Positions 36,612 to 47,375 of a stretch of 64,000 nucleotides of DNA are shown here, piece after piece; the first letter of the stretch is position 1; the number at the start of each line of letters is the position of its first letter. Position numbers and translations under genes: made by a program. The notes beneath the pieces were generated by a model. That model searched no databases. It saw only the letters and a list, made by a program, of their open reading frames with translations, and was not told where the DNA came from. Location of the stretch: contig NW_024744357.1 of NCBI RefSeq assembly GCF_018991925.1, positions 1,766,492 through 1,830,491 on the forward strand, written 5' to 3'. This stretch comes from Homarus americanus (taxonomy: Eukaryota > Arthropoda > Malacostraca > Decapoda > Nephropidae).

Positions 36612-36784
36612 AAATGGCGTCCAAATTTTACTGACACTGCCTTAATTAGATGTGTTTTTTGCAGACGCGGTTAAGAAAAGTGGTACACGAATCTTAACCC
36701 AGGAGCCAAATTCTTAAAGATTCGAACGTTAATCGCTTAATTTTGTCCAGGAATGAGTCTCAGTGACATTTTGACGCCATCTTG
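36612..36784. mobile_element. Short foldback element with ATGGCGTC arms
   Basis: The left arm starts AAATGGCGTCCAAATTTTAC and continues TGACAC. The right arm at 36757-36784, reverse complemented, starts AAGATGGCGTCAAAATGTCA and continues CTGAGAC. The arms are about 26 bp and imperfect, around a 120-bp core. A similar arm, AAATGGCGTCAAAACTGCAC, lies alone near 7680. Confidence 0.6.
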
Positions 36785-37729
36785 GAGGTCGCCTTCTTTG
36801 TGCCGCAGCTTTAAGTGCGGCAGGTAGATAGGTTCTCTCATTTACGGTGGCGTTATAGCGGGTGGTTGCGTGGCTTGCGTGAGACTGAGGTGATCTTGAG
36901 AACACAGGGTTGGGCCCACCACCACACACAACCACGAACCCTTGTACTCGCCTCCCTCGGCGGACCACCAATAAAAACCTATCCACCGCCACCACCTACC
37001 ACCATCACCACCACCACCACCACCATCAAACCTACACCCACCACTATTATCACTACCACACTCCGCTACCACTACTACTACCGCCGCCACTACCACAGTC
37101 ATGCAAGGCAAGTCAAGAATTTGTGATAGATCAGTGAAGGCGTGTTGCAGGGACTGGCGCATCACGTGACCCACCCGTATTGCATGCTAGACTACCAGGG
37201 AAAGGGGGGGGGGGCTTATTGACCCAGACCCTACTTGGATCATATCACTAAGGTTCCGGGGCAGTGCGGATAAAGTACACTGTGGCGAGGGCAGTTCTAC
37301 CCCGTTCTGCTAGTTTTACTACGATGTAAACAAACAGTGGCGCCACATTTCACAGCACACACCGGTCACTGTACTTGCCATAAGTGGAGGCGACTGTATC
37401 TACTCACTCACAGCTGGGTCGATTGTGGGCGCCCCAGACCGGACGTGAATCAGTGACCCCTTAAAGAAGAGGAAGCACGAAGTGGCACGAGTTAAGATAT
37501 TAGTTAAGTGGCAATTACTCACTCGCCACACAGTCAGTCACTCGCCACCATCCACTCGCCACCATCCACTCCCTCCCATCACTCGCCCCATCAAGTTGTT
37601 CCGTCACCCAGTATTGGTAGTAACAGTTTCTTCAAGATAATAACATCGCCTAACTAGAGTGATGGGGGGGGGGTAGAGTCTGCAGTTAAGGTGCCGTGTT
37701 TAGTCGTTTAAGGCTTAAGTTAATGAGTG
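36785..37729. other. Unassigned, with (CCA)n patch
   Basis: A CCA/CCG-rich patch at about 36970-37095 gives spurious His/Thr frames. A G run is at 37205-37213 and a CACTCGCCACCAT short repeat at 37540-37575. Nothing else recognised. Confidence 0.4.
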
Positions 37730-38045
37730 GATCACCTGAAGATTAGACACCCAAGATTCTTTCATTTTTAAGATTAACTGTTTTAAAGTTAACATAATCT
37801 ACCTCAATCTAACAACGTAATCTAACTAAGTCCAACTTAATCGAACATAGCGCTAACCTAATCTTAGTCTGACGCAAACATAACCTAAACCTACCTTAGC
37901 TTAACCTAACCTACCCTTATTTAACCTAACCTAACCTACCCTTATTCAACCTAACTTTACCTTATTTAACCTAACTTATCCAAACATAACCTAACGTAAT
38001 CTAATATAACCTAACCTTCTAACCTTGCTTACCTAACCTAATGTA
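37730..38045. mobile_element. Left half of a foldback element with CCTAA core
   Basis: Begins GATCACCTGAAGATTAGACA (the family's outer terminus), passes TTTTAAGATTAACTG, then about 250 bp of degenerate CCTAA-type pentamers. The core stops at the 3' end of a minus-strand LINE and seems to resume at 40079, so the LINE interrupted it. Confidence 0.65.
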
Positions 38046-40078
38046 ATTGTTTTTTTGTTTTTTTTAATACGAGGAATAGCCCACCCGGGCACACGTCATC
38101 GACCCACAACGGGGCCTGGGGGCAAAAAATAAGAGTTAAAAGAACTTAAAAATAGAAAAGAAAAAGATTATATTAATCTACACCACGAAGATGCCGGAAA
38201 ACCAGCTTTTTTTAAGTGAGACAGATTGTATGAGTATGGAAACACAGAAGACAGAGCATTCCACAGTTTGGCTGTGTGAGGAAAGGAGGATGTACTATAA
38301 CGGGTTATTCTAGTGTGATCGACAGCCACAGAGAAACGGTGGGCACCGCGGGCAAGACGAGTGTTACGAGCCTTGCCGGCGGTACACAAGATGCGAAATC
38401 CACCGAACATTGCCCGTTAAAGTACCTATAAAAGAGAGAGAGTGAAGCAACATTGTGGCGAAGAGAAAGGGAAGAGAGATTATCGACTAAAGGAAAATTA
38501 ATGCCTTTGATTCCACCCTACCTAACAGTTGGACAAAAGAAGAGCCATCCCAGATATGAGAGCAGTACAGTACTCCAAGTTAGGACGAATGAATCCCTTA
38601 TATACTTGAAGCAACTGCTCAGGAGTGAAGTAGCTACGGCATCTGTACAGCATTCCCAGCTATCAGGAGGCAGCTTTTGCAATGTTGTGGATGTGTGGTT
38701 TCCATGACATATTAGAGGAAATGGTGAGGCCCAGCATATCTATTTTAGAATTTGGCAGAATGATTGCATCCTGAAATGTGATTGGTGGGACATCATCTAA
38801 TTTGGAAAGTGTAATTGGTAAATACTATGTTTTATTACTAATGAATTTAACCAAGTTTCTACCTCCCCAATCGGAGATGCTGCACAGATCCGCATGAAAG
38901 ATGAAATGATATCAGCTCTAGAAACAGATCTAGTTTGAGAATTAGGGGGAAGGGAAAGTGTGAAGAAAAGTGAAGAGTAGAATCTTTAGCGTAAGAATGG
39001 ATAGAATTAGTCGTTGTGTGAAATAAATCATTGATAAAGTGAAGGAAGAGAGTTGGTGAAAGAACAGAACCCTGTGGGACACAACTATTGGTAGAGAAAG
39101 AGCGAGAGGTCGAGATCCCTCGACAACAACTGCCATGGGTCGAATCTCAAGAAGCTAGAAATTAAAGAACAAAGTGGGGGAGAGAAACCAAAAGAGGGAA
39201 GTTTAGAAAGCAAAGACTTGTGTCATTCCCTGTCAAATGCTGTGGAGATGTCGAGGGCCACGACGAAAGTTTCCCCATAATCCCTAAGAGAGGATGACCA
39301 AAGATGGGTGCAGTGGGAGAGCAGATCACCAGTAGATCTCGCCTAGCGAAAGCAATACTTGTGATCCGACAAAAGAGAAAGGCGTTCAAGGTGACGGAGA
39401 AAATGAGAGTTTAAGATAGTTTCGAAAATCTTAGAGAGGGATGAAGTTAGGGCAATGGGGCGATAGTTAGAGGGATTGGGATGGTCACCCTTCTTCGGGA
39501 TGGGCTGAACCAAGGCATGCTTCCAAGAAGAAGGAAAAGTTTGGGTTTTGAGGCAAAGGCGAAAGAGGCGAACAAGCACAGGGGCTAGAATTTCAGCACA
39601 CTCCCCGAGAACACGAGGGGGTATTCCGTCCGGTCCATGCGCCTTACTCACATCCAACCTGGATAACACACCAGCAACCCTACGAGTGGAGATTATAGGA
39701 AAGTGCATAGGCTCAATCGGAGGGGCAGGAGTAGGAGGGATAGCGTTGGAATCGTCTTAGGTGGAGTTAGAGGAGAATAAGGTGCCAAAGAGATTGGCTT
39801 TATCAGGGGGAAGAGTTGGCTATAGAGTTATCAGGTCGGAAGAGAGGAGGAAAAGAAGGCGTGCAGAAGTTATTCCAGATGCTTTCGGTTAAGGACCAGA
39901 ACGATTTACTGTAAGAAGAGTTGGTCAGGTCAGCAGTCTTTCTTTTTATAAAATTCCGCTTGGCCCTACGAAGAATAGCCTTACAACGATTCCTAGAAGT
40001 AATGAAAGAGGAGTGGGTAATAGGAGAAGATAGTTTCATAACTTGATACGCCCTATCTCTCTCCCTACACAGCATAAC
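38046..40078 (-). pseudogene. Degraded LINE lacking the endonuclease
   Basis: Minus-strand pieces in order are: SRNRCKAILRRAKRNFIKRK (39965 region, linker before RT); SRLDVSKAHGPDGIPPRVLG with PIPKKGDHPNPSNYRPIALT (39450-39670, RT fingers); FVVALDISTAFD (about 39260, motif A, Asp kept); SCVPQGSVLSPTLFLHFIND (about 39060, motif B); SYAKDSTLHF (about 38990, motif C with AKD in place of ADD); YFTPEQLLQVYKGFIRPNLE (about 38600, thumb); ARGAHRFSVAVDHTRITRYS and AKLWNALSSVFP (38200-38360, C-terminus). Several frameshifts and a broken catalytic site show that it is dead. No endonuclease segment lies upstream, so it was 5'-truncated at insertion. Confidence 0.88.
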
Positions 40079-40158
40079 ATAACCAAATCTAATATAACAT
40101 AACATAGCAATCTAACCCAATTTAACTCCACCAGGTAGCGTTAGGATGGTTAAAGTTG
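40079..40158. mobile_element. Right part of the interrupted foldback element
   Basis: CCTAA-like pentamers (CATAACATAACCAAATC) lead into CACCAGGTAGCGTTAGGATG and GTTAAAG. This matches the core-to-right-arm junction of copy A (CCAGGTGACATTAGGGTA) and of 15530 (CCAGGTAACGGTAGGGTAG). The arm itself is cut off by the next element. Confidence 0.5.
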
Positions 40159-41140
40159 CCATACTCACGGATATTAAATTCATTGAAACCACTGTCACGG
40201 ACAGTCTCGTCATCACAGACTCTCTATCCTTACTACTTGCCCTTGACACCCTCAACTCAAGTGTTCACGCACTTGTCACTGAAGCCAGACACAAATATGC
40301 GCATCTTGTTGACCGGGGTGTCGAGATCAAACTGTTGTGGATCCCCTCTCACATAGGCCTCAAAGAACCTGACAGAGTTGATGCCCTCGCCAAACTCGCG
40401 TCTAACAAAGGCACTTTTGAATACAATCTGGGACTGTCAAAAAGATCCCTTAAAACTGTCATTGGGAAGGAACTTATTGATGAATGTGACGCAAGTAGAC
40501 AAGTGCAAACAGGCACTAGTCGATCCATAGTTTACCATGATGAGATGTATCAAGTGAAACATGTACAGTATATGGAGCAAGTAACAAGATCACTAGACTA
40601 CAAGATGTTGTAACATAAGGTTAGGATATAAGTACCTCTGGCAGTATGGTCCTCAAGCAGATGTGAACAAGACTAAATGTAAAGTGTGTGGCCAGACATA
40701 TGGCCACACACTTGAACACTACGTCCTCGACTGTGTGGAGATAGAACCTTTTCGGGCAGGTCCAAGCACACTGTGTGTGAAATGGCACAACACTTCATCT
40801 CTAATGGCAAGATAGCCGACATATTAAGATTGTATCCACTTTTTGCACTTAGTAACTATATCAGTTTCCATGTATAGAACCAAACACACTTAGTGCTTGA
40901 ATACTTCTCACACAATAACAAAGTGTGAGGGCAGACATACTGCCTCCCACGCCTGTACTCACGTAGTTGTGAATAAGTTACCCTTTATGTATAGAACTAA
41001 ACAAATAATGTAATTGAAATACTGTGTAACATTCAGTGCCATAATATCCTGACAACGGGGGTTAATTCTTATAACCCTTTGTAAACTCTACTCTGTAATC
41101 CTTTTGCGCTACCGCTCACAGGATGAGAATGGGGTTAAGT
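40152..41140 (+). pseudogene. LINE 3' fragment: RNase H domain and Cys/His tail
   Basis: The frame to 40613 begins mid-domain with VAIL, then TDSLVITDSLSLLLALDTLN and IKLLWIPSHIGLKEPDRVDA followed by LAKLAS. This is the C-terminal two thirds of a retroelement RNase H (D of TDS, H of SH and D of VDALAK are visible). After a frameshift comes GYKYLWQYGPQADVNKTKC with CKVCGQTYGHTLEHYVLDC (Cx2C...Hx4C, about 40678-40733), the zinc-finger-like tail of I/jockey-type LINEs. The remainder to about 41140 is probably 3' UTR, including TTTTGCGCTACCGCTCACAG. RT and 5' parts are absent. Confidence 0.85.
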
Positions 41141-41165
41141 CCTCGTACTCAAGTGGTTAAGAATC
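41137..41165. repeat. Isolated copy of the 8.6-kb array motif
   Basis: GGGTTAAGTCCTCGTACTCA followed by AGTGGTTAAG matches the unit of the inverted array at 8583-8890 (GTTAAGTCATCGTACTCAAG). Confidence 0.65.
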
Positions 41166-41394
41166 AGTAGGTTTGGCTAAGATTTATGACTGTTACCAAC
41201 TCCTGAACTCTTATCTGTCTATCAGTGTGTCAGATAAGAGTTGATTCTTAACATAGTGACAGACTTGATTCTGTGTCTTAACTCGTGTTGTTAGTGTGTG
41301 TGTGTGTGTCCTTCCAAATATCAGTGTCACGACAATTCTGAACCTCGAGGAATAAACGTGATTAAATTATATACCCACATCACGACTTCTACAC

Positions 41395-41453
41395 TCACAC
41401 ACACACATACACACACACACCCACCCACACCCACACACACACCCACCATAAAA
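41395..41453. repeat. (CA)n and CCCACA repeats
   Basis: Interrupted CA dinucleotides with CCCA insertions. Confidence 0.9.
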
Positions 41454-41509
41454 TCAACATCGTGTCATCTTTCAGTCCCAGAAGTGACTCTTGTAAAGTT
41501 TATTTAGAT

Positions 41510-41611
41510 TAGTTTAACTTCGTTTAGGTTTGTTTAAATTGGGTTTGGTTAGTTAAGGTCAAGTTTATTTAGGTTGGGTTAAGTTGGTTTAGGTTAGGTT
41601 AGGATATCGCT
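41510..41611. repeat. Degenerate TTAGG-like tract
   Basis: GTTTAGGTTTG, GGTTAGTTAAGG, ending AGGTTAGGTTAGGATA. It borders the 5'-truncated end of the next LINE. Confidence 0.75.
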
Positions 41612-42670
41612 GGTCGTAAGTCTGGCACGTTGGTGTGGTTTACCTCAGCCCTCGACAAGGTCCCCCATGAAAAACTAATACGTAAAGTGGAGGCTCATGG
41701 AACCGCAGGAGATATTCTAAAATGGATTAGGGCGTCGTTACACGCACCTATCCCATTGGGGTAACGTCACTAGTGGAGAACCCCAAGGCTCAGTACTTGG
41801 ACCATTGCGATTTATTATTATATCCATAAACGACATAGATATCGGCGTAGACAGCACCATAAGTAAATTTGTTGATGACACTAAAATAGGTCGTGTAATT
41901 AAATTTGAAAGGGCTCCGCAAAACTACAGGAAGAGCTAAAAAAATAATATGGTCTGGAAAATGACAGATGAAATTTAATGAGGATAAGTGTAAAGTACTT
42001 AGCCTAGGTCCCTAGGAGATGTAAACAGAGCAATCAGATGCCAGATGAACAACGATATTATCGAGAAATCCGACTGTGAGAAAGATTTGGGAGTAATAAT
42101 AAGTAGGAATCTTAAGCCAAGTAAACAATGTGTATTTGCTCGAACCAAGGCTAGTAAAGTACTTGGGTTCATACAAAGGAGTGTTAGTTACAAGACTAGC
42201 GAGGTCATCCTAAAATTATATCTTGCGCTTGTGAGACTTCACTTGGATTACGCAGTTCAATTCTGGTCACCGTATTACAGAATGGATATAGAATCCCTAG
42301 AAAGAATTCAGAGGAGAGTGACCAGACTAATCCCGGACATTAGGAATCTTGAGTACAGAGACAGGTTAAAGCATCTTAATTTGCACTCCCTCGAGAGACG
42401 TAGAGTGAGGGGCGATATGATAGAGGTGTATAAATGGAAGTCAGGGCTAAACAAAGTGATATAACAAAGGTACTCAAACTATCCAACCAGGAGCGAGATA
42501 AATAAACATTGGTTTGAAAATAGAGTATTGGATTAGTGGAACAAGTTAGCGAACATCATCATTAATTCGAACACGCTGGATAGCTTCAAACATAGGTTGG
42601 GTGGATATATGAGCGATAGGGGTTGGGCCAATAGGCCTGCTGCAGTTTCCTCCAGTCTATGTTCTTATAT
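41612..42670 (+). pseudogene. 5'-truncated LINE, RT motif A to 3' end
   Basis: The plus strand reads ALDKVPHEKLIRKVEAHGTA (motif A region, first Asp of F-D lost), then after shifts VTSGEPQGSVLGPLRFIII (motif B, E for V), NDIDIGVDSTISKFVDDTKI (motif C FVDD, both Asp kept). From 42045 a clean 139-codon frame follows: KDLGVIISRNLKPSKQCVFA, FIQRSVSYKTSEVILKLYLA, LVRLHLDYAVQFWSPYYR and RIQRRVTRLIPDIRNLEYRD. The 3' end at about 42660 is GCAGTTTCCTCCAGTCTATG followed by TTCTTATAT. The same 3' end recurs at 57914-58220 and 61541-61653. Confidence 0.88.
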
Positions 42671-43099
42671 TTTGTCTGTCGTGGTGTGTTGTTGTCTGTC
42701 GGGATGTTCTGTCAGTCGTGGTGTTCTATCAGTCGGGATGTTCTGGCTGTTCTGTCTTAGCCAGAGGTCAAGGTCACTGCCACATTAACACAGTGGTCAA
42801 TGTACACTGCCCGGTTTCATCATAAATTCCGTTGAGTTATATGAAAGAAAGTGTCTCCGAAGTAAGGGTTCTTTTTGGTGGTCTTCTGAGGGCCGTAGGT
42901 ATAGTAGGAATCAGGAGACGTAATGTATCGCAATTTATCTCTGGTATAGCGTATAGGGGTGTGTGCTCTACAGGGCGACCTTATATACCGTATAGCAATA
43001 TATATGCTATACAGGATGTGAGTCAACAGAGAGGGGAGGGGCGTGCAAGGGGGAGACAACAGGTCCGGAGATTAACCTGGGGGGGAGGGGGGGCTCTGC
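42671..43099. other. Unassigned
   Basis: Short GTCTGTCG-type repeats at 42675-42745, then ordinary sequence with TATA-like palindromic stretches near 42990. No gene recognised. Confidence 0.4.
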
Positions 43100-43310
43100 A
43101 CACGTGACGTCACGATTGTAAACATAGGCAAGGGGGTCGGGGGGTAAGTCGAGGTCCTCAGTTGTTATTGGTTCCTTTCCCTGTGACGTCACGTAAGTAA
43201 ACGCAAGCACTGATGGGGTCGAGATCCTGTGTCTTGTTATTGGTCTCTGTAGTATGAAGACACAGGCGAGGATATGTTATTATTAATCTTTACAGCGTGA
43301 CGTCACGAGT
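43100..43310. repeat. Diverged copies of the CRE/CCAAT repeat
   Basis: TGACGTCAC occurs at 43105, 43184 and 43298. The middle one is preceded by TTATTGGTTCCTTTCCCTG, which aligns to ATTGGTCCTTTTTCCG of the 62-bp array at 9.4 kb; AAGTCGAGGTCC and GGGGTCGAGATC align to its AAGTCGAAGATTGGTCC segment. Spacing is 79 and 114 bp, so this is an older or differently expanded copy. Confidence 0.75.
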
Positions 43311-44329
43311 GTCAACACAGACAAGGGGAGTTGCTCATTTAGTTGTGTTATAGTGTACTGATAAGACTGATGACGTGAACCTCAACAGTTGGTGCGGTAA
43401 TTGTGTGCCTTATCACGGAGAGGTCACGGCACCTCTAATTATGATAGTCTCTGCTTAATTTAGACTCCATATAAAGCGCCATGTTTGTGTCACAGCCCAG
43501 GTATGAGTGGTTCTCTGTTGACGACCTTAAGAGACTCTGGGTCATGGTTCACAACACAGATACGGTGTTTTCTTCTCTCATTAATGATATGAGTGATAGT
43601 ATCTAATCCACTCTCTTGGTATATAATTGTTGTGTTAGGTAATAATCGTTTGGGATGGAAATAATTAGTTAGTCGCCTGGGATGTAAATAATGGCGTTAC
43701 TTATGTAATCATCGTTTAAGGAGTAATTAATAACTTACATAACAATTATTTAAAATTAAAAAATAAACACACACACACACATAATTACCATGTAAGGTGT
43801 GTGTAAATATTTGTTGAGTTTATAATATATGTTTATAGTTGTATCTGTATAAAACTCATTTAAAGTGTGTAACATTTGTCAGGGCTCGTGTGTAAGGAGA
43901 GTGTGTTGACCGCCCCAGAAGTCACTCAGCAGAGTTGGCAAAAACTATTGATTAAAAAAATAAATAAATAAATCGAAAATATTTTAATGTATTATGTTAG
44001 TTTAAATAAGTGTTAAGTTTTTCTAGCCCCCTTTTTATACATTTTTAATATGCTATTAATTATTATAAACATTACGTTAAGGATGATTTAGCTGTCATAT
44101 ACAGTAATATATTATTTTCCATCTCAAAAAGTCACATTTGGAAAACACAAGCTATGATTAGTCACCCAGACACATCCTACTTGGTTAAAGGCAGAATTTA
44201 AGTTCAATTTCATCTTAATACACGGAAAAAACTCTTCTACTTTTGCAGTTGAAAGTTTTAAAGAATTCTTTTAAGTGCAGCTGAGAGAGAGAGAGAGAGG
44301 GGCAGTGGTAAATTGGCTCCTTTATAATC
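43311..44329. other. Unassigned AT-rich sequence
   Basis: No domain, RNA gene or array. A short CA run is at 43770-43782 and GA repeats at 44282-44300. Confidence 0.45.
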
Positions 44330-44580
44330 AACCCTGTCAGGAAGGTTATTATCACCAGTGTACAACAGTTCACACTCAGGTATGTATCGAACAACCACGG
44401 GGACATAACGCATCCCTAACATCCACAATGTTTCACTTTTTCCCATTTACTCTTACTGTTGCTCTGCTGTTCTCAAAGAATGCTTTTACCGTATTTAACA
44501 GCCTTCCTCCCACCCCATACGCCTGTAATGCCTTTCTGTTTACCCCATCATTTGCCTTTTCCAGATCTACTATAAATCAT
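44330..44580 (-). pseudogene. LINE reverse transcriptase fragment, motifs A-B
   Basis: The minus strand gives VDLEKANDGVNRKALQAYGV followed by GGRLLNTVKAFFENSRATVR and VNGK, then after a stop and a shift CVMSPWLFDTYLS. This is motif A (DLEKAxD, where the usual Y is N) through motif B (GCVMSPWLF), as in LINEs of the group with VNREALW/VRQGCVMSPWLF. It differs from all other LINE lineages in the window. Confidence 0.78.
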
Positions 44581-44674
44581 TAAAACCATCTGTAAGTAAT
44601 AACACCCAACAAAAAAATTATTAAAATCAATAAAACAGCATTGATCGTTTTAAAGAGCTACGGACTCCTAATTT

Positions 44675-44686
44675 AAGATGGCGGCC
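44675..44686 (+). promoter_or_regulatory. Perfect YY1-type motif
   Basis: AAGATGGCGGCC equals the YY1/Pleiohomeotic consensus core AAGATGGCGGC. It lies between an RT fragment and a foldback element; no transcript is evident, so a role is conjecture. Confidence 0.3.
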
Positions 44687-44765
44687 ACAATGTGTTCCAA
44701 ATAGATCCGAGATAAATTTGACGCCTTATGGAAGGTTGAATAATAAAGAATAAAATGTTGGTTTG

Positions 44766-44907
44766 GATCACCCGTAGAATCTCAACTCCAGCTTATTTCA
44801 CCTAAAAATTAACCACCTTAACACTATTGGGGGGGGGGGGTGAAGTTAGGTTAGCATGGGTAATTTTTAGGTGAAATAAGCTGGGGTGGGTATTCTTCAG
44901 GTGATTC
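44766..44907. mobile_element. Foldback/MITE-like element, best-preserved copy
   Basis: The left arm runs GATCACCCGTAGAATCTCAA then CTCCAGCTTATTTCACCTAA and AAATTAACC. The right arm is its inverted copy: GGGTAATTTTTAGGTGAAAT then AAGCTGGGGTGGGTATTC and TTCAGGTGATTC. Arms are about 50 bp and roughly 80% alike. The 45-bp core holds CCACCTTAACACTATTG, a G12 run and GAAGTTAGGTTAGC. There is no coding capacity, so it would depend on an outside transposase. Confidence 0.8.
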
Positions 44908-45185
44908 GTTTGTTCATATTATGTATTATTTGTGCTTCAGCTACAGTGTGTTCGAGGTCTATACACTAAACAGAGACTTAATAAAAATTCTGGCGAGTCA
45001 TTTATCGTGGTAAGTTAAGCCTAACCGCATGTGACCTGAGGCGGGTGAAAGTAGATGAGGCAGGTGGAGGTGAGCGAGGCAGGTGGAGGTGGGTGAGAAG
45101 GACTGGCTTACCCAGATGAGTGACCTTGAGGGTTACTGAGGTCTTGTGAGAGGGAGGGAAGGTGGCTGTGGTGTGTGTGTGTGTG

Positions 45186-45727
45186 TGTAATAATAATTAA
45201 CGGTTTATGGAAAGAACATGGCAGGCAAAAGGTTGAAAATTTACAGTTACATAATTAGGGAATGGGTCACTTGATAGAGGAATAATATACAAGTAACATA
45301 GGTGGTACAAATATGATATATAATAAAAAGGGGGGATGGTCATTCAACAGGAAATTTTAGCATAGTAAATAATGGAGACCAATATATTCTGGAGGGAACT
45401 GTAGTCGGGAGCCGAGTTGTTCACACTGAGCGGGAGTTTCTCTTAGGGCATCATTGATAAGCATGAAACAGAGTGGTCCCATCTTGCTGCCCTGGAGGAC
45501 GCCACTGGTGAGTGACTGAATGGTGGAGACAGCCACTCGGAAGTGTACGGCTTGGCGTCGGTCACTAAGGAAGTCTGTATGCCGTGGTATAAGACTTCTC
45601 TGAAACCCGAGGTCGATAGCTTTGTTGATGATCATTAAATTATGGTAAAGTTGTATGCCTTAGTGGAGTCAATGAAGGCGACAGCCACGGACGTCTTGCA
45701 CTTTTACAGATGGCGGTATCTGTAGTC
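45186..45727 (-). pseudogene. Internally deleted LINE copy, same family as 16-18.9 kb
   Basis: The minus strand encodes IDLGFQRSLIPRHTDFLSDR, SLTSGVLQGSKMGPLCFMLI and NDALRETPAQ, almost the same as residues 663-726 of the intact LINE, then jumps to CEQLGSRLQFPPEYI and the 3' UTR. Motif C through the C-terminus is missing. The 3' end shows CGTTAATTATTATTA at 45186-45200. A frameshift is present upstream of 45635. Confidence 0.88.
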
Positions 45728-46150
45728 GAGTATTTTACTGAGCTGACACGGATATTTTACTGAGCTGACACGGATATTTTACTGAGCTGACACGGATATT
45801 TTACTGAGCTGACACGGATATTTTACTGAGCTGACACGGGTATTTTACTAAGCTGACACGGGCATTTTACTGAGCTGACACGGGTATTTTACTGGGCAGA
45901 CACGGGTATTTTACTGGGCTGACACGGTTTTTTTTACTGACACGACACGGGCATTCCACTGACCTGACACAGTCATTTCACTGACCTGACACGGGCATTC
46001 CACTGACCTGACACGGGCATTCCACTGACCTGACACGGGCATTCCACTGACCTGACATGGGCATTCCACTGACCTGACAGGGGCATTCCACTGACCTGAC
46101 ACGGGCATTCCACTGACCTGAATGGGTTTTTTACCGACCTGACACGGGCC
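45728..46150. repeat. 22-bp minisatellite, two subfamilies
   Basis: The first half repeats TTTTACTGAGCTGACACGG plus ATA; the second repeats CATTCCACTGACCTGACACG plus GG. The change occurs near 45945. The first unit joins the LINE fragment without a gap. Confidence 0.93.
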
Positions 46151-46296
46151 GAGGGCAATATGGCGGGCCGTGAGGTATTTTGGTTCTATTAGGTTTTAAT
46201 TGGGTAATATTTTATGGTGTTATGTCCGTGTTATCAGCGTTAACACCTGTGTGAAATATTATAATTTTTTTACGTGAACACAGCGGCCTGGGTGAC

Positions 46297-46329
46297 TATT
46301 ATTATTATGGTTATTATTATTGTTATTGC

Positions 46330-46366
<37 letters not shown>

Positions 46367-46382
46367 GTTATTGTTATTATTA

Positions 46383-46413
<31 letters not shown>

Positions 46414-46450
46414 CTATAATTATTATCATCATTATTATTGTTGTTATTGT
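46297..46450. repeat. (ATT)n microsatellite with T run
   Basis: ATT/GTT triplets interrupted by T13 near 46384-46394. Confidence 0.95.
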
Positions 46451-46687
46451 TGCTGTTGAAAATATACCTCATAAACGTCATTTTTCTTACGTTCTCTCAT
46501 CACAAGTTAGGGGAGGGGGGGGGGGAATTATGACGTACGAGACTGTGAGAATTGACCAACACAACTAAGGGCAACAACTGTTAACACGGAATAAACTTGG
46601 CTGTTATCTTGAGTGGTCAGGGTGACTGTCTGTGCCCGTCCTGTATTGAGTCTGTTAAAAGTGTGTTAGCCAGTGAGAGTATGATAG

Positions 46688-47375
46688 AAGGTGAGTGAGA
46701 TATTGGGAGAGTAAGAATGAAAGTGAGATATATAGTGAGTGAGATATATAGCGAAAGTGATATATAGTGAGAGTGAGATATATAGTGAGTGAGATATATA
46801 GTGAAAGTGAGATATATAGTGAGAGAGATATATAGTGAGAGTGAGATATATAGTGAGAGTGAGATATATAGTGAAAGTGAGATATATAGTGCGGGTGAGA
46901 TATATAGTGAGTGAGATATATAGTGAAAGTGAGATATATAGTGAAAGTGAGATACATAGTGAGTGAGATATATAGTGAAAGTGAGATATATAGTGAGTGA
47001 GATATATAGTGAAAGTGAGATATACAGTGAGAGTGAGATATATAGTGAGAGGGAGATATATAGTGAGTGAGATATATAATGGAAGGGAGAGATATAGTGA
47101 GAGTGAGATATATAATGAAAGAGATATATAGTGATAGTGAGATATATAGTGAAGTGAGATATATAATGAAAGTGAGATATATAGTGAAAGGAGATAGTGA
47201 GAGTGAGATATATAGTGAAAGTGAGATATATAGTGAGTGAGATATATAGTGAAAGTGAGATATATAGTGAAAGTGAGATATACAAAGGAGGAGATATATA
47301 GTGAGAGGAGATATATGGTGAGGAGATATAGTGAAAAGGAGATATATAGTGAGGAGATATATAGTGAGTGAGGTA
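46688..47375. repeat. 18-20-bp minisatellite (GAGATATATAGTGA)
   Basis: Units of GTGAGATATATAGTGAAA or GAGA with variable spacers. Minus-strand frames are Ile/Ser/Leu/Tyr repeats and not genes. Confidence 0.93.
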
